Source of the DNA: Foliimonas ilicis
GTDB lineage: Bacteria; Pseudomonadota; Alphaproteobacteria; Rhizobiales; Rhizobiaceae
Assembly: GCF_039939195.1 (NCBI RefSeq)
Contig: NZ_JBDUUH010000016.1
Coordinates: forward strand, 62,001 to 126,000
Length of the DNA stretch: 64,000 bases
Direction of reading: 5' to 3'
Shown here: positions 9,283 through 17,814 of the stretch, one piece after another
Numbering within the stretch: position 1 is the stretch's first letter
Layout: each line of letters starts with the position of its first letter
Notes under the pieces: generated by a model
Database searches by the model: none
What the model saw: the letters and a program-made list of their open reading frames with translations, nothing else
Told to the model about the DNA's origin: nothing
Made by a program: the position numbers and the translations under genes

Positions 9283-10260
9283 TCACTGTGCGGTTAAAGG
9301 GTCGACTGCTTGCTGCGGTTTTCTGCCGTTGCGTATTGAGAGGAGATTCCTCAAGGTCTGATCCGCAACTGACGCAGGCGTGCATCGCGTTGCAATGTGC
9401 GGCGTGATGCGGATGCGAGGCTCGCCCCAGAAAGGATGTTCTCGTGGCAGCGGTTCTTGGATGAACGTATCGAGCGTCGCGGCGGCAATGCTGCCGGCGG
9501 AGAGAGCGTCGAAAAGATCTGCCTCTATCAGGTGCTCGCCCCGCCCGACATTGATTAGGTGGGTGCCGTCCTGCAGGTGGGCAAAGAGGGACGAGGAGAG
9601 AAATCCGCGGGTCGAACTGGCAAGCGGAAGAAGGCAGACCAGGCAATGGCAATCACGGAGGAAACTTTCCAGTTCTTCCCGCCCCTGAAAGAGGCTGGAA
9701 AAATGTGGCGCTGGCCTGCTCGATCGGCGCCGCCAGCCACGAACAGGATACCCCAAGGTGGTGAGGGCCTGCGCGCAAACGGAGCCAAGATTGCCGGTCC
9801 CGAGTATCCCGACGGTATGGGTCGCGGTCGAACGCACGGGGCGTTGATGCCAGCTCTTTAACTCCCGGTCGTCCGCATAGTCGTCCAGCTGGCGCTGATG
9901 GCTGACGACCGCCCAACAGACATAGGCGGCCATGCCCCGCCCCATGTCGTCATCCGACGCCCGGCAAACCGTCACCTCGGGCGGCAATTCGGGGTCTGCC
10001 AACAGATGATCGACGCCCGCGCCGGAAGACTGAATCAAACGCAGGTTGGTAAGTCCGCCCAGAATGCCCGTCGGCGGTCGCCAGCACACTGCGGCCTCAA
10101 TGTCGGATGCATCGCCCAACTGATCACTAAAGCGGAGATCAATATTCGGATAGCGATCTCTGAAAGCCGCCGCGAGATTGGCCGCATCGCTGCCAAGTAA
10201 CACAATCGACGCCTGCACCTGCCCAAGTTCGGCGTCATTGATCAAGGTTCCGGCCATCAT
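9283..10260 (-). CDS. D-2-hydroxyacid dehydrogenase (glyoxylate/hydroxypyruvate reductase A-like)
   Basis: 325 residues. N-terminal substrate domain, then the Rossmann NAD(P) domain with GILGTGNLGSVCAQAL near residue 150. Catalytic residues of the family are seen in VGRGEHL (Arg), ATLDTFIQEPLP (Glu) and TPHIATR (His). The SGAGVDHLL motif and GWRRRSSRP after the Rossmann strand, with arginines that favour NADPH, resemble GhrA. The start could be either of two adjacent ATGs. It sits 31 bases before the deaminase and 12 bases after the aldolase, so cotranscription is likely; it would reduce a 2-oxoacid or aldehyde-acid produced by the aldolase (inference). Confidence 0.87.
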   Translation of the reverse strand: MMAGTLINDAELGQVQASIVLLGSDAANLAAAFRDRYPNIDLRFSDQLGDASDIEAAVCWRPPTGILGGLTNLRLIQSSGAGVDHLLADPELPPEVTVCRASDDDMGRGMAAYVCWAVVSHQRQLDDYADDRELKSWHQRPVRSTATHTVGILGTGNLGSVCAQALTTLGYPVRGWRRRSSRPAPHFSSLFQGREELESFLRDCHCLVCLLPLASSTRGFLSSSLFAHLQDGTHLINVGRGEHLIEADLFDALSAGSIAAATLDTFIQEPLPREHPFWGEPRIRITPHIATRCTPASVADQTLRNLLSIRNGRKPQQAVDPLTAQ

Positions 10261-10272
10261 CTGACGTCCGTC

Positions 10273-11046
10273 TCAGGATAGGTAGGAGGTGCCAAACCGC
10301 ATCTCAAGCTGGCGGCGAAACGCGTACCACTCTCGAGCCAGCGGATCGGCCTGGCCTTCGTTCGAGCCGCCGCGCTCGAACTGCCTTGCCGTGTGCTCGC
10401 GTGTTTCGAGGGACACTTGCCGCACTTGCTGTCCCGTCGCCTCGATGGCGAGCTGAACCCGGCAGGCGCGCTCGAGATTGTGCATGAGGATAAAAGCTTC
10501 CGAGACTGTGCGACCGACAGTCAGCAGACCATGATTGCGCAGGATCAGCGAGCGAGACGTCGGCCCAAGGCTTTGGACGATACGTTCCCGTTCTTCGAGA
10601 TTGAGAGCGAGGCCCTCGAAATCGTGGTAGGCAACCCGGTTGTAGAACTGGAACGCCCACTGGTTGGTCGGCTGCAAGCCCTGTTCGAGGGATGAGACAC
10701 CAACGCCGCCGATTGTGTGAGTGTGGATGACACAGGCAGCGTCGTGCCGCGCCATATGAATCGCGCTGTGTATGGTGAACCCGGCCGGGTTGACGTCGTA
10801 GTCCGAGGCCTCGACCTTGTTTCCTTCGGTATCGATCTTGACGAGAGACGATGCCGTGATCTCGCTGAAAAGGAGGCCGAACGGGTTGATGAGGAAGTGA
10901 TCCTTGGTGCCGGGCACTCGCATAGAGAAGTGTGTATAAATGCTGTCGTCCCAACCAAAGAGCGCCGCTAGCTGATAGGCTGCGGCGAGATCCTCTCGAG
11001 CTCCTTGCTCGGTGTTGCTGTCACTCCAATCCTGATTCATTTTCAT
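10273..11046 (-). CDS. Class II aldolase/adducin family protein
   Basis: 257 residues. Contains the zinc-site pattern of class II (fuculose-phosphate-type) aldolases: HTHT near residue 105 and RNHGLLTVG near residue 170; NPFGLLFSEITASSLVKID is the typical substrate/phosphate loop region. AGAGGAAAAA lies 5-8 bases before ATG 11046. Members of this subgroup act as aldolases, decarboxylases or epimerases on hydroxyacids, and many are annotated only as aldolase/adducin. Its place beside a GhrA-like dehydrogenase suggests sequential action on a small hydroxy-oxo acid. Confidence 0.87.
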   Translation of the reverse strand: MKMNQDWSDSNTEQGAREDLAAAYQLAALFGWDDSIYTHFSMRVPGTKDHFLINPFGLLFSEITASSLVKIDTEGNKVEASDYDVNPAGFTIHSAIHMARHDAACVIHTHTIGGVGVSSLEQGLQPTNQWAFQFYNRVAYHDFEGLALNLEERERIVQSLGPTSRSLILRNHGLLTVGRTVSEAFILMHNLERACRVQLAIEATGQQVRQVSLETREHTARQFERGGSNEGQADPLAREWYAFRRQLEMRFGTSYLS

Positions 11047-11069
11047 CGGTTTTTCCTCTTGGCCGTCCG

Positions 11070-11489
11070 TTAGTTGTTGGAAGTAAGGCTATGTCTTTTT
11101 CCAGCGCTCTTTTCGACAGCCGCCTTCGGGACGATCGCGCGCGCATGAGTCCCCTTGCCGATAAGGCCCGCCTTGTCCTCCGCCCACACGTCGAAGAGGA
11201 AAAGCGACCCCTCGGTTCCTACGAACCGCGCATATGCCGTGATCTCGCCCCCAACGCGTGTAGGGGCAACGTGTTCGAGCGATACGCGGGCTCCAACCGA
11301 AAGCTGTCCGTCCTGCAGGAGAGGGTGGAGCGCCTTCGCTGCCGTCCTTTCGATCTGCGCGAGGAGCCACGGCGTCGAAAACACGGCGGGGAAGCTTTCG
11401 CCAGGCTCCAGCGCCAATTGCTCGGCCAGATGCTGTTGCTCCACGGTAAGGATAGTGGTTGTCGTTGCCCCAGTTTCAATCTCGGTCAT
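11070..11489 (-). CDS. FlK-like hot-dog acyl-CoA thioesterase
   Basis: 139 residues with the layout of the fluoroacetyl-CoA thioesterase FlK family: FSTPWLLAQIE near residue 38 (Thr and Glu that act in catalysis in FlK), then GARVSLEHVAPTRVG near residue 65 (the catalytic-histidine segment), and a long beta strand FLFDVWAED. It would release a free acid from a small acyl-CoA. It lies 23 bases upstream of the aldolase start. The family includes many non-fluorinated-substrate enzymes, so no fluorine chemistry is implied. Confidence 0.8.
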   Translation of the reverse strand: MTEIETGATTTTILTVEQQHLAEQLALEPGESFPAVFSTPWLLAQIERTAAKALHPLLQDGQLSVGARVSLEHVAPTRVGGEITAYARFVGTEGSLFLFDVWAEDKAGLIGKGTHARAIVPKAAVEKSAGKRHSLTSNN

Positions 11490-11548
11490 AGTACTTCCCC
11501 GAACGGTTGTTGCTTATGAAATGACAGCGCGCAGGTGGGCTCCGGAGG

Positions 11549-12373
11549 TCATGCGCCGGATACCTGATCAGCGTCGTGGTTAACCCAAAAAACAACGCGC
11601 CGCTTTATGAATTGCATGATGCCGTGCAGGCCGATTCCCATCAGCGAAAGCACGATCAGGATCGCGAAGACGCCAGCCGTATCCATGGAAAAATTGCGCT
11701 GAAGGATGAGGTAGCCGAGCCCGGCCTGTGATCCGACGAACTCGCCGACGATGGCGCCGATAATAGCGAGAACGATGCCAACATCGAAGCCGACGAAGAC
11801 GTAGGGCAGCGCATTGGGTATCTTGATGTACTTGAAAACCTGCCAGCGAGAACCGTCGAACGCAGTCAGTAGATCATGCTGCTCCTGCGGTGCTGAGCGG
11901 AGCCCGACGATCGTGTTGGCGAGTACGGGAAAGAACACGATCGTCGCGGTGATGACGACCTTCGACGTCATACCGAAGCCAAACCAGATCACGAAGAGGG
12001 GCGCGATCGCCACCTTTGGAATCGTCTGAAAAGCAATGACATAAGGGTAGAACACCCGCTCTATGAATGCAGACTGACCAATGATCCCACCCAGCAGCAA
12101 ACCCAGTATGGCCCCGACGAAAAAGCCGGCCAGCGTTTCGAATGCAGTGACGAGGAAATGGTAGGTCATGGTCCCGTCCGCGATCGTGCGCCATAATGAG
12201 CTCAGCGTGGCTGACGGCGTCGGGAAGACCAGAGGTGACACACCGAAGAACTGAACCGACCACTCCCAAACGCCGATGACGACGAGGAAGAAGACGAGCG
12301 ATACCGTGTACTCCAAGGTGTAGGTCGGTGGCGAAAACCTCGTGGGTTTCTTGCTTGCGGTCGTACTGCTCAT
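11549..12373 (-). CDS. ABC transporter permease, SsuC/TauC type
   Basis: 274 residues with about six membrane helices. The inner-membrane signature EAA loop is seen as LLTAFDGSRWQVFKYIKIPNALPY-type sequence near residue 165-190 (beginning LTAFDGSRW). Members import sulfonates, taurine, nitrate, pyrimidine precursors or aromatic acids. Its start overlaps the ATPase stop by one base (TGATG), and the matching binding protein is encoded at 17.8 kb on the other strand. Substrate unknown. Confidence 0.93.
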   Translation of the reverse strand: MSSTTASKKPTRFSPPTYTLEYTVSLVFFLVVIGVWEWSVQFFGVSPLVFPTPSATLSSLWRTIADGTMTYHFLVTAFETLAGFFVGAILGLLLGGIIGQSAFIERVFYPYVIAFQTIPKVAIAPLFVIWFGFGMTSKVVITATIVFFPVLANTIVGLRSAPQEQHDLLTAFDGSRWQVFKYIKIPNALPYVFVGFDVGIVLAIIGAIVGEFVGSQAGLGYLILQRNFSMDTAGVFAILIVLSLMGIGLHGIMQFIKRRVVFWVNHDADQVSGA

Positions 12374-13137
12374 CAGTCCAGCCCCGTCTGCGAGTTAAAG
12401 TGTGTGCGTATGCGCGAAACGATCTGTCCGAAGCGCTCCGAATTGATCATCTCCAGGCGTCGCGGCTTCGGAACATCGACGTCGAGAATCTCGGCAATCC
12501 GACCTGGCCGGGGCGACATGACGATCACACGGTCACCAAGAAACACCGCCTCAGGGATGCTGTGAGTGACGAGAAAGATCGTCTTCCCGCTTTCCGAGCG
12601 GATACGCAGCAGATCGAGATTCATGTTCTCCCGGGTCATCGCGTCGAGCGCGCCGAAGGGCTCATCCATCAGGAGGAAGGATGGGTCGTGCGCCAGTGCG
12701 CGCGCTATGCCGACACGTTGCTGCATTCCGCCGGAAAGTTCGTTGGGGTACTTTTGCTCGAACCCCTTCAGCCCAACCATCTCGATAAGTCCCCTGGCCC
12801 TGTCGATCCGCTCGTTGGACACCTTCCCGTGCAGTTCGCTTGGCAGCAGGATGTTCTTGATCACAGTGCGCCACGGCAGCAGAACCGGGGCCTGGAAGAC
12901 CACGCCAACCTGCCGGCTTGGGCCGTCGGTAGGCTTGCCATTGAGAACGACGTCTCCCGATGTTCGCCTCAGAATCCCGGCAAGGATTTTCAGGAGCGTT
13001 GTCTTGCCGCAGCCGCTCGGTCCGACAACGGTTACGAACTCCCCTTCGGCGATGGAGAAGTTCACCTCGTGCAGCGCTCGAATGGCCTCGCCTTCGCGCG
13101 TCTCGTAAATCTTGTTCAGGCCGGATACTTCAATCAC
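12373..13137 (-). CDS. ABC transporter ATP-binding protein, SsuB/TauB type
   Basis: 254 residues. Walker A GPSGCGKTT near residue 38, signature LSGGMQQR near 133, Walker B LLMDEPFGALD near 153 and the H-loop VTHSIPEA near 190. The Q-loop segment VFQAPVLLPWRTV is typical of the nitrate/sulfonate/taurine importer ATPases. It overlaps the permease by one base and follows the hydratase gene by 31 bases. Confidence 0.95.
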   Translation of the reverse strand: MIEVSGLNKIYETREGEAIRALHEVNFSIAEGEFVTVVGPSGCGKTTLLKILAGILRRTSGDVVLNGKPTDGPSRQVGVVFQAPVLLPWRTVIKNILLPSELHGKVSNERIDRARGLIEMVGLKGFEQKYPNELSGGMQQRVGIARALAHDPSFLLMDEPFGALDAMTRENMNLDLLRIRSESGKTIFLVTHSIPEAVFLGDRVIVMSPRPGRIAEILDVDVPKPRRLEMINSERFGQIVSRIRTHFNSQTGLD

Positions 13138-13168
13138 GACTTACCCCCGTCGTCAGGAGTTGCGGTGT

Positions 13169-13993
13169 TCATTTTCGCGCCGTGGCATCGTCTGCGAACT
13201 GGGAGTCGCGCCATTTGAACGCGGCCTTCAGGCCGTCGCGGTCGATCCGCTGGAAAAATTCCGTCGCCTCTGCCGAATCGGACATCAGGACCTGCGTGAA
13301 GACTTCCGCGCCGTACTCGATCGTCGAGCTGAACCCACGAATTTCGAATGCCCGATTGAGACCGGCCTTGTTGAGCTCCACGGCGGGAGGGGGCAACCGG
13401 GCAAAGCGCAGGGCCAGGCTCCTTGCCTCGTCCAGCAGGGTTTCTGGTGCGACAATCCGGTTGACGAGGCCAAGCTTCTCGGCCTGCTCCGCGTCGACGC
13501 GATCTCCAAGGAGAAGGAATTCCTTAGCCTTCTTCATCCCCATGATCCACGGGGTGATGTTGAAGGGGGGAGCCGACTGGAACTGGACTTCAGGTTCGCC
13601 GAAAGTGGCTGAAGATGCAGAAAGCGTGTAGTCGCAGACCATCGTGAGATCGCAGCCGCCGCCGAGCGCGTATCCATTGACCGCCGCAATGTAGGGAAGG
13701 CGCGACTTCCAGATTTTCCACCAAGTGTCGTTGCCGAGTTTGACGTGCTCGCGCCAATCCTGAACCGTTGTGAAGGGTTCATCTCTCGGTGCGAGATCGA
13801 ATCCTGCACAGAAGGCTTTGCCTTTCCCGGTGATGATGCCGACGCGCACCTCCCTATTCCGCTCGATCTTGTCCAGAGCATTCTGCATCTCTTCGAGCAG
13901 TTGGTCGTTCAGCGCGTTCATCTTGTCGGGCCGCGCCAAGGTGAGCATGGCCACGGGCCCCTCAACAGTGAGTTCGATCGCTTCGTAGGTCAT
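13169..13993 (-). CDS. Enoyl-CoA hydratase/isomerase (crotonase) family protein
   Basis: 274 residues with the crotonase oxyanion-hole segments: GKGKAFCAGFDLAP near residue 56 and AAVNGYALGGGCDLTMVCD near 105. FGEPEVQF follows at about residue 137, where hydratases carry their catalytic Glu. NRIVAPETLLDEA is the usual domain junction. The start overlaps the synthetase stop by four bases, so both are one translational unit; it would act on the acyl-CoA made by the synthetase. Confidence 0.92.
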   Translation of the reverse strand: MTYEAIELTVEGPVAMLTLARPDKMNALNDQLLEEMQNALDKIERNREVRVGIITGKGKAFCAGFDLAPRDEPFTTVQDWREHVKLGNDTWWKIWKSRLPYIAAVNGYALGGGCDLTMVCDYTLSASSATFGEPEVQFQSAPPFNITPWIMGMKKAKEFLLLGDRVDAEQAEKLGLVNRIVAPETLLDEARSLALRFARLPPPAVELNKAGLNRAFEIRGFSSTIEYGAEVFTQVLMSDSAEATEFFQRIDRDGLKAAFKWRDSQFADDATARK

Positions 13994-16128
13994 TGCGGCT
14001 CCTGGATTTGAACGCTTTTCTGGATCACGAGCGCGTCCAGCACGATGGCACCATGTCCAATACTGCGCACCGCGACAGGGTTCAGGTCCACGGCTGTCAA
14101 CTCGTGCCTGTAGGCCTGCGCGATCTGCGATAGCCGGGTAAGGGCGTTGGCGAGTGCTTGCCGGTCCCCGGCAGGTGCCCCGCGAAAGCCTGCGAGCAAT
14201 TTGCTGAAACGGGTCTGCGCAATCATCTCGGTCGCAAGGTCGGGGTCGACGGGCGCGAGCTCGAAAGCGCTGTCTTCGAGGATCTCGACCAGCATACCGC
14301 CGGCGCCCACGACAATGCCTGGACCAAACGGCGGATGGCTGACAACGCCTAGGATCGCCTCTAGCCCGCCGTCGACCATCTCCTGGACAAGCACGCCCTC
14401 GATCTCGGCATTCGGCGCCTTGCGCCTTACCCGTTCGAGCAGTCGGTCAAAGCCGGCGCTGACCTCCTCAGCATTCGCGAGGCGCAGCATGACACCATCG
14501 ACTTCCTTCTTGTGCGGAAGGTCCTTCGATTCCACCTTGAGCACGACGGGATAGCCGATCTTGTCCGCGTGGCCGACCGCCTGATCAGCGCTTGTCGCAA
14601 GGAATTCGCGTGTCACGGTAATCCCGTGGGCGGCTAGAAACGCCTTGCTCTCACGTTCTGTAAGTGGCCTTGTGTCCGCAAGCCGACTGACCCATGCATC
14701 CTGACGCAGCAAGGAATGGTCGGCTTCAGAATCACTGCCTTCGAGCTGGCTCGCCTGTGAAAACAGGTATGAAAGGGCCTTCAGGCTATTGCGCATTCCG
14801 GAGAGCACCGGCACTCCTGCGGCACGCAGAGGCCGCAGAATGTCAGGATGAACCGGAGTCGACAGATTGTTGAAGAAGACAACCGGCTTCGAGATGTCCT
14901 CGGCGACCTCTTTCACTGCGATCGCCAGCTTCTCGTAGGTAGCAGCCTGATCCGTTCCGAGGGTGGACGGACAATCCTGCGAGACGGCGACCAGCGCGAT
15001 GCCCGGGTCAGCGGCCAGCGCGCGCAGGCAAGCCTTGTACATATTCGTATCGAAGACGGCGACGCCTGTAGCGTCCAGCGGATTGCGGGGCGATGCAAAG
15101 GCTGGCAGCGTAGCCTGCAAGGTCGCGACCGTCGTGTCTTCGAGGGCTGGCAATTCAAGGCCAAAACGCTCTGCGATGTCGCAGGTCATGGCCAGTTCGC
15201 CACCACTTACGTTCAACACGCCCAATCCCGAGCCCTCAGGGGATCGCCGGCAACCGAGAAACAGCGCGCAGGTTTCGGCCAGCTCGTCGTAGTCCTCGAC
15301 AAGGATGACGCCGTTCCGCCGGAAAAATGCCTGCAGCGCCGTGTCCGAACTGGCGATAGCGCCTGTGTGCGCAGCGCTGGCGGCCGCGCCGGAGGTCGAC
15401 CGACCGACCTTCAGGGCGATGATTGGCTTGCCCGCCTTGCGCATCTTCGCTGCCGCCGCTGCAAACCGATCCGGGTCATGGAGGGTCTCCACGAACAGCG
15501 CAGCGACGCGCGTTGCTTCATCCTGGGCGACGAAATCCAGATAATCCGAGATGTCAGTGACTGCGCCGTTGCCGAGCGAGATCAGGTAGCTGAAATCGAA
15601 GCGCTGGAGACTGCTCAATGCGATGCAGGCTGAGCCCGACTGCGAAATCAGCGCCAGATCGCCGGGGATCAGGCTTTCCGAAAGTGCCGCGCTATAGAGT
15701 GCTGCGCCTTCGTGTGCGCTGTAGAGACCAAGGCAATTAGGGCCGCACAGGTTGATATCGTTTGCAAGACAGAATGCGGCGATGCGGTCCTGAAGGGCTT
15801 TCCCTTCGGCGCCGGTTTCGGCGAAACCGCTGGCAAACAGGACTGCGCTCTTCGTGCCGAGCGCGTTCATCTGTTCCAGCGCCGGCAACGCCTTGTCGTA
15901 GCTCAGGGCGATGACGACACAGTCGACAGCCTCCGGCAACGCCTCCAGCGAAGCGTAGCATTGGAGCCCGAGCACTTCGTCCGCTGTCGGATGAACCGGG
16001 TAGATGTTCCCCGCATAGTTTTTCGCGATCAGATTCTTGATCACTGTGTTGCCAAGCGCTTCGGGACGAGAAGACGCGCCCAGGATGGCAACAGAACGAG
16101 GAGACAATAGAGAGGATAACTTATGCAA
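13990..16128 (-). CDS. NDP-forming acyl-CoA synthetase (acetate-CoA ligase family, ACD superfamily)
   Basis: About 713 residues if translation starts at the TTG at 16128, where homology begins (LSSLLSPRSVAILGASS); an upstream ATG at 16260 would add 44 residues that look non-family. Order: CoA-binding Rossmann domain, two flavodoxin-like ligase domains (ISQSGSAC; the phospho-histidine region AAHTGAIASSD) and a C-terminal ATP-grasp domain (GYPVVLKVESKDLPHKKEVDG, ending VDLNPVAV). All three domains of the alpha-beta fused form are present. It makes an acyl-CoA from a carboxylate with ATP giving ADP. The DMSP lyase DddX belongs to this superfamily, and the neighbouring hydratase and acryloyl-CoA-reductase-like stub make that comparison worth testing, but the substrate is unknown. 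First gene of the operon. Confidence 0.87.
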   Translation of the reverse strand: MHKLSSLLSPRSVAILGASSRPEALGNTVIKNLIAKNYAGNIYPVHPTADEVLGLQCYASLEALPEAVDCVVIALSYDKALPALEQMNALGTKSAVLFASGFAETGAEGKALQDRIAAFCLANDINLCGPNCLGLYSAHEGAALYSAALSESLIPGDLALISQSGSACIALSSLQRFDFSYLISLGNGAVTDISDYLDFVAQDEATRVAALFVETLHDPDRFAAAAAKMRKAGKPIIALKVGRSTSGAAASAAHTGAIASSDTALQAFFRRNGVILVEDYDELAETCALFLGCRRSPEGSGLGVLNVSGGELAMTCDIAERFGLELPALEDTTVATLQATLPAFASPRNPLDATGVAVFDTNMYKACLRALAADPGIALVAVSQDCPSTLGTDQAATYEKLAIAVKEVAEDISKPVVFFNNLSTPVHPDILRPLRAAGVPVLSGMRNSLKALSYLFSQASQLEGSDSEADHSLLRQDAWVSRLADTRPLTERESKAFLAAHGITVTREFLATSADQAVGHADKIGYPVVLKVESKDLPHKKEVDGVMLRLANAEEVSAGFDRLLERVRRKAPNAEIEGVLVQEMVDGGLEAILGVVSHPPFGPGIVVGAGGMLVEILEDSAFELAPVDPDLATEMIAQTRFSKLLAGFRGAPAGDRQALANALTRLSQIAQAYRHELTAVDLNPVAVRSIGHGAIVLDALVIQKSVQIQEPQ

Positions 16129-16260
16129 GGTGCACCGCTCGAGCTGCTTGTGACGATTTTTGTTCCCATTGTCGCGCGTCGCCTGAGTGCGGTTTATTTG
16201 CCCGCTTATTTCAGGCGACGTGCCAGCTTCAAACCGTAGAGTGGTAAATGTCGCAGTCAA

Positions 16261-16522
16261 ACACAGTTTTGCGGGTTCCGTGTGCGAAAAATTAGAACAT
16301 AGTCATCGCGCTGACGGGCTCGCCAGCGTCTATGTTCGAATTCGAGGAACCGGCTTTGCTAATTTCGGTGCCTTCCTGACGTTCCCGCCCTGTCATAGCC
16401 TTTTCGCCGATCAACCAGAAACGGGCGAGAGGCGGCCCAGCTGTGCTGCGCCCCGCACCGCCGCCATTGGACGGCGCGTCGAGATACGGCAAGCCAGTGA
16501 CCCGAAAACGTAGAACTTCCAG
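16261..16522. promoter_or_regulatory. Divergent control region between the catabolic operon and the LysR gene
   Basis: 262 bp separating the minus-strand operon from the plus-strand LysR gene. At 16332-16345 it contains ATGTTCGAATTCGA, which repeats the arms of the larger palindrome at 17545-17565. LysR proteins commonly bind such divergent regions; no exact promoter is claimed. Confidence 0.4.
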
Positions 16523-17482
16523 ATGGACTACCTGAACGCGGTCACGGTCTTCAGGCGCGTCGTGGAGCTTGGTAACCTGTCGGCCGCCGGTCGCGATCTG
16601 CGGATGGATGCCGCAAGGGTGTCGACATTGATTGTCAGTCTGGAAGCGACACTTCAGGCGCGATTGCTGAACAGATCAACACGGAGGCTGATTCCGACGG
16701 AGCATGGCATGGTCTTCTATGCGGCTGCGGGGAAGATCATCGACAACGTCGCTGCCGCAGAAGCCGCCGTTGCCGATATGTCCGGCCAACCATCGGGAAC
16801 CATCCGCCTGAGCGTTCCGCAAGGGCTCGGCCGAAGGATCATTGGTCCGGCCATCCCAAAATTTTGCGACCGGCACACAGGGATACACGTTCAACGCTGA
16901 CTTTCAAACGACGACATCGACATGGATCTTGAAGGGGTCGACGTTGCCTTTCGTTATCTGGCGCTGCAACAGGACGGGTTCACGTCGACGGAAATCGCAG
17001 AGTGCGAAATGCTGCTGGTCGCTTCGCCCGAATATCTCAGCCGACGTCCAGCGCTGCGCCATCCCCGCGACCTCAATGGCAACGCACACAGATGTCTGGT
17101 TCCGAATGGACCTTCGCCCTCCACGAGCCCATGGGTGTTCACCGGACCGGCGGGCTTGATATCGATACGCACCTCATCGCCGTTCCATGTCGAAGACGGA
17201 GATGTCCTGACGGATTGGGTACTGGAGGGCAAGGGGATTGCCAACCGGCCTCGCTTCGAGGTTCAACATCTGGTTGATGAAGGCGCGTTGGCTGTGGTGT
17301 TAACGCCCTTCAGCCTGAAATCCGCATCTCTCTTCGTAGCCTATCGACAACGCGGATTTTACGAACCCCGCCTGAGCAAACTCGTCGATAATCTTGTCCT
17401 GCACTGCCGGCGTCAGTTCAACCGTCCGCAAACGTCGGGCGGTGCGCACCATCACAGCGCGGTCGAGACTGCACAGTTCTGA
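16523..17482 (+). pseudogene. LysR-family regulator with an in-frame stop codon
   Basis: A single frame of 319 codons encodes a full-length LysR protein: N-terminal winged helix (VFRRVVELGNLSAAGRDL) and the substrate-binding domain to 17482. It is interrupted only by TGA at 16898-16900 (codon 126, HVQR-stop-LSNDDIDMDLEGVDVAFR). Reading is in the same frame on both sides, so this is a nonsense change, not a frameshift. It lies divergent to the acyl-CoA synthetase operon, the usual place for its regulator. If the stop is real the operon has lost this control protein; sequencing error cannot be excluded. Confidence 0.82.
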
Positions 17483-17814
17483 TCTGGTGAGGCGGCAGGT
17501 TGGCGGTCGCGGCGCTTAACCTCTGCACAGGCGATTGCAAATTCATGTTCGAAGTATTCGAACATCTTTGTCGAATAATACTTAATTTCCGCACATTGAC
17601 AATTAGTTGGTCTCAAGTTCTCGTTTGGACAGAACTTGGGCGTAGATCCCCGGTGCCTACACTTTAGGCACTAGGATGCCCAGCTTAGTGTCAGGGCGAC
17701 AGTCAGACGTCAACCGCTCGAATGCGGAGGTACAAAAGCGCGAAGCCTCAGGAAAATAGCTCACCCAAGCAGACTGCATGATGTCAACCGCAACAACCAA
17801 AAATGGGGAATCTG
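17483..17814. other. Intergenic region upstream of the ABC binding protein
   Basis: 332 bp, more AT-rich than the genes. It holds the palindrome at 17545-17565 and a TTGACA at 17596-17601 that could be a -35 box, though no good -10 follows at 16-18 bp. No gene seen. Confidence 0.5.
17545..17565. promoter_or_regulatory. Perfect inverted repeat, candidate operator
   Basis: Arms ATGTTCGAA and TTCGAACAT flank a 3-base centre (GTA). It lies 250 bp before the ABC binding-protein gene; one arm recurs in the divergent region at 16332, suggesting shared regulation of the transporter and the catabolic operon. Confidence 0.5.

Noticed and set aside
14848..15633. 261-codon plus-strand frame inside the acyl-CoA synthetase gene
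   Set aside because: Antisense shadow with no recognisable motif; the minus-strand frame is a complete family member.
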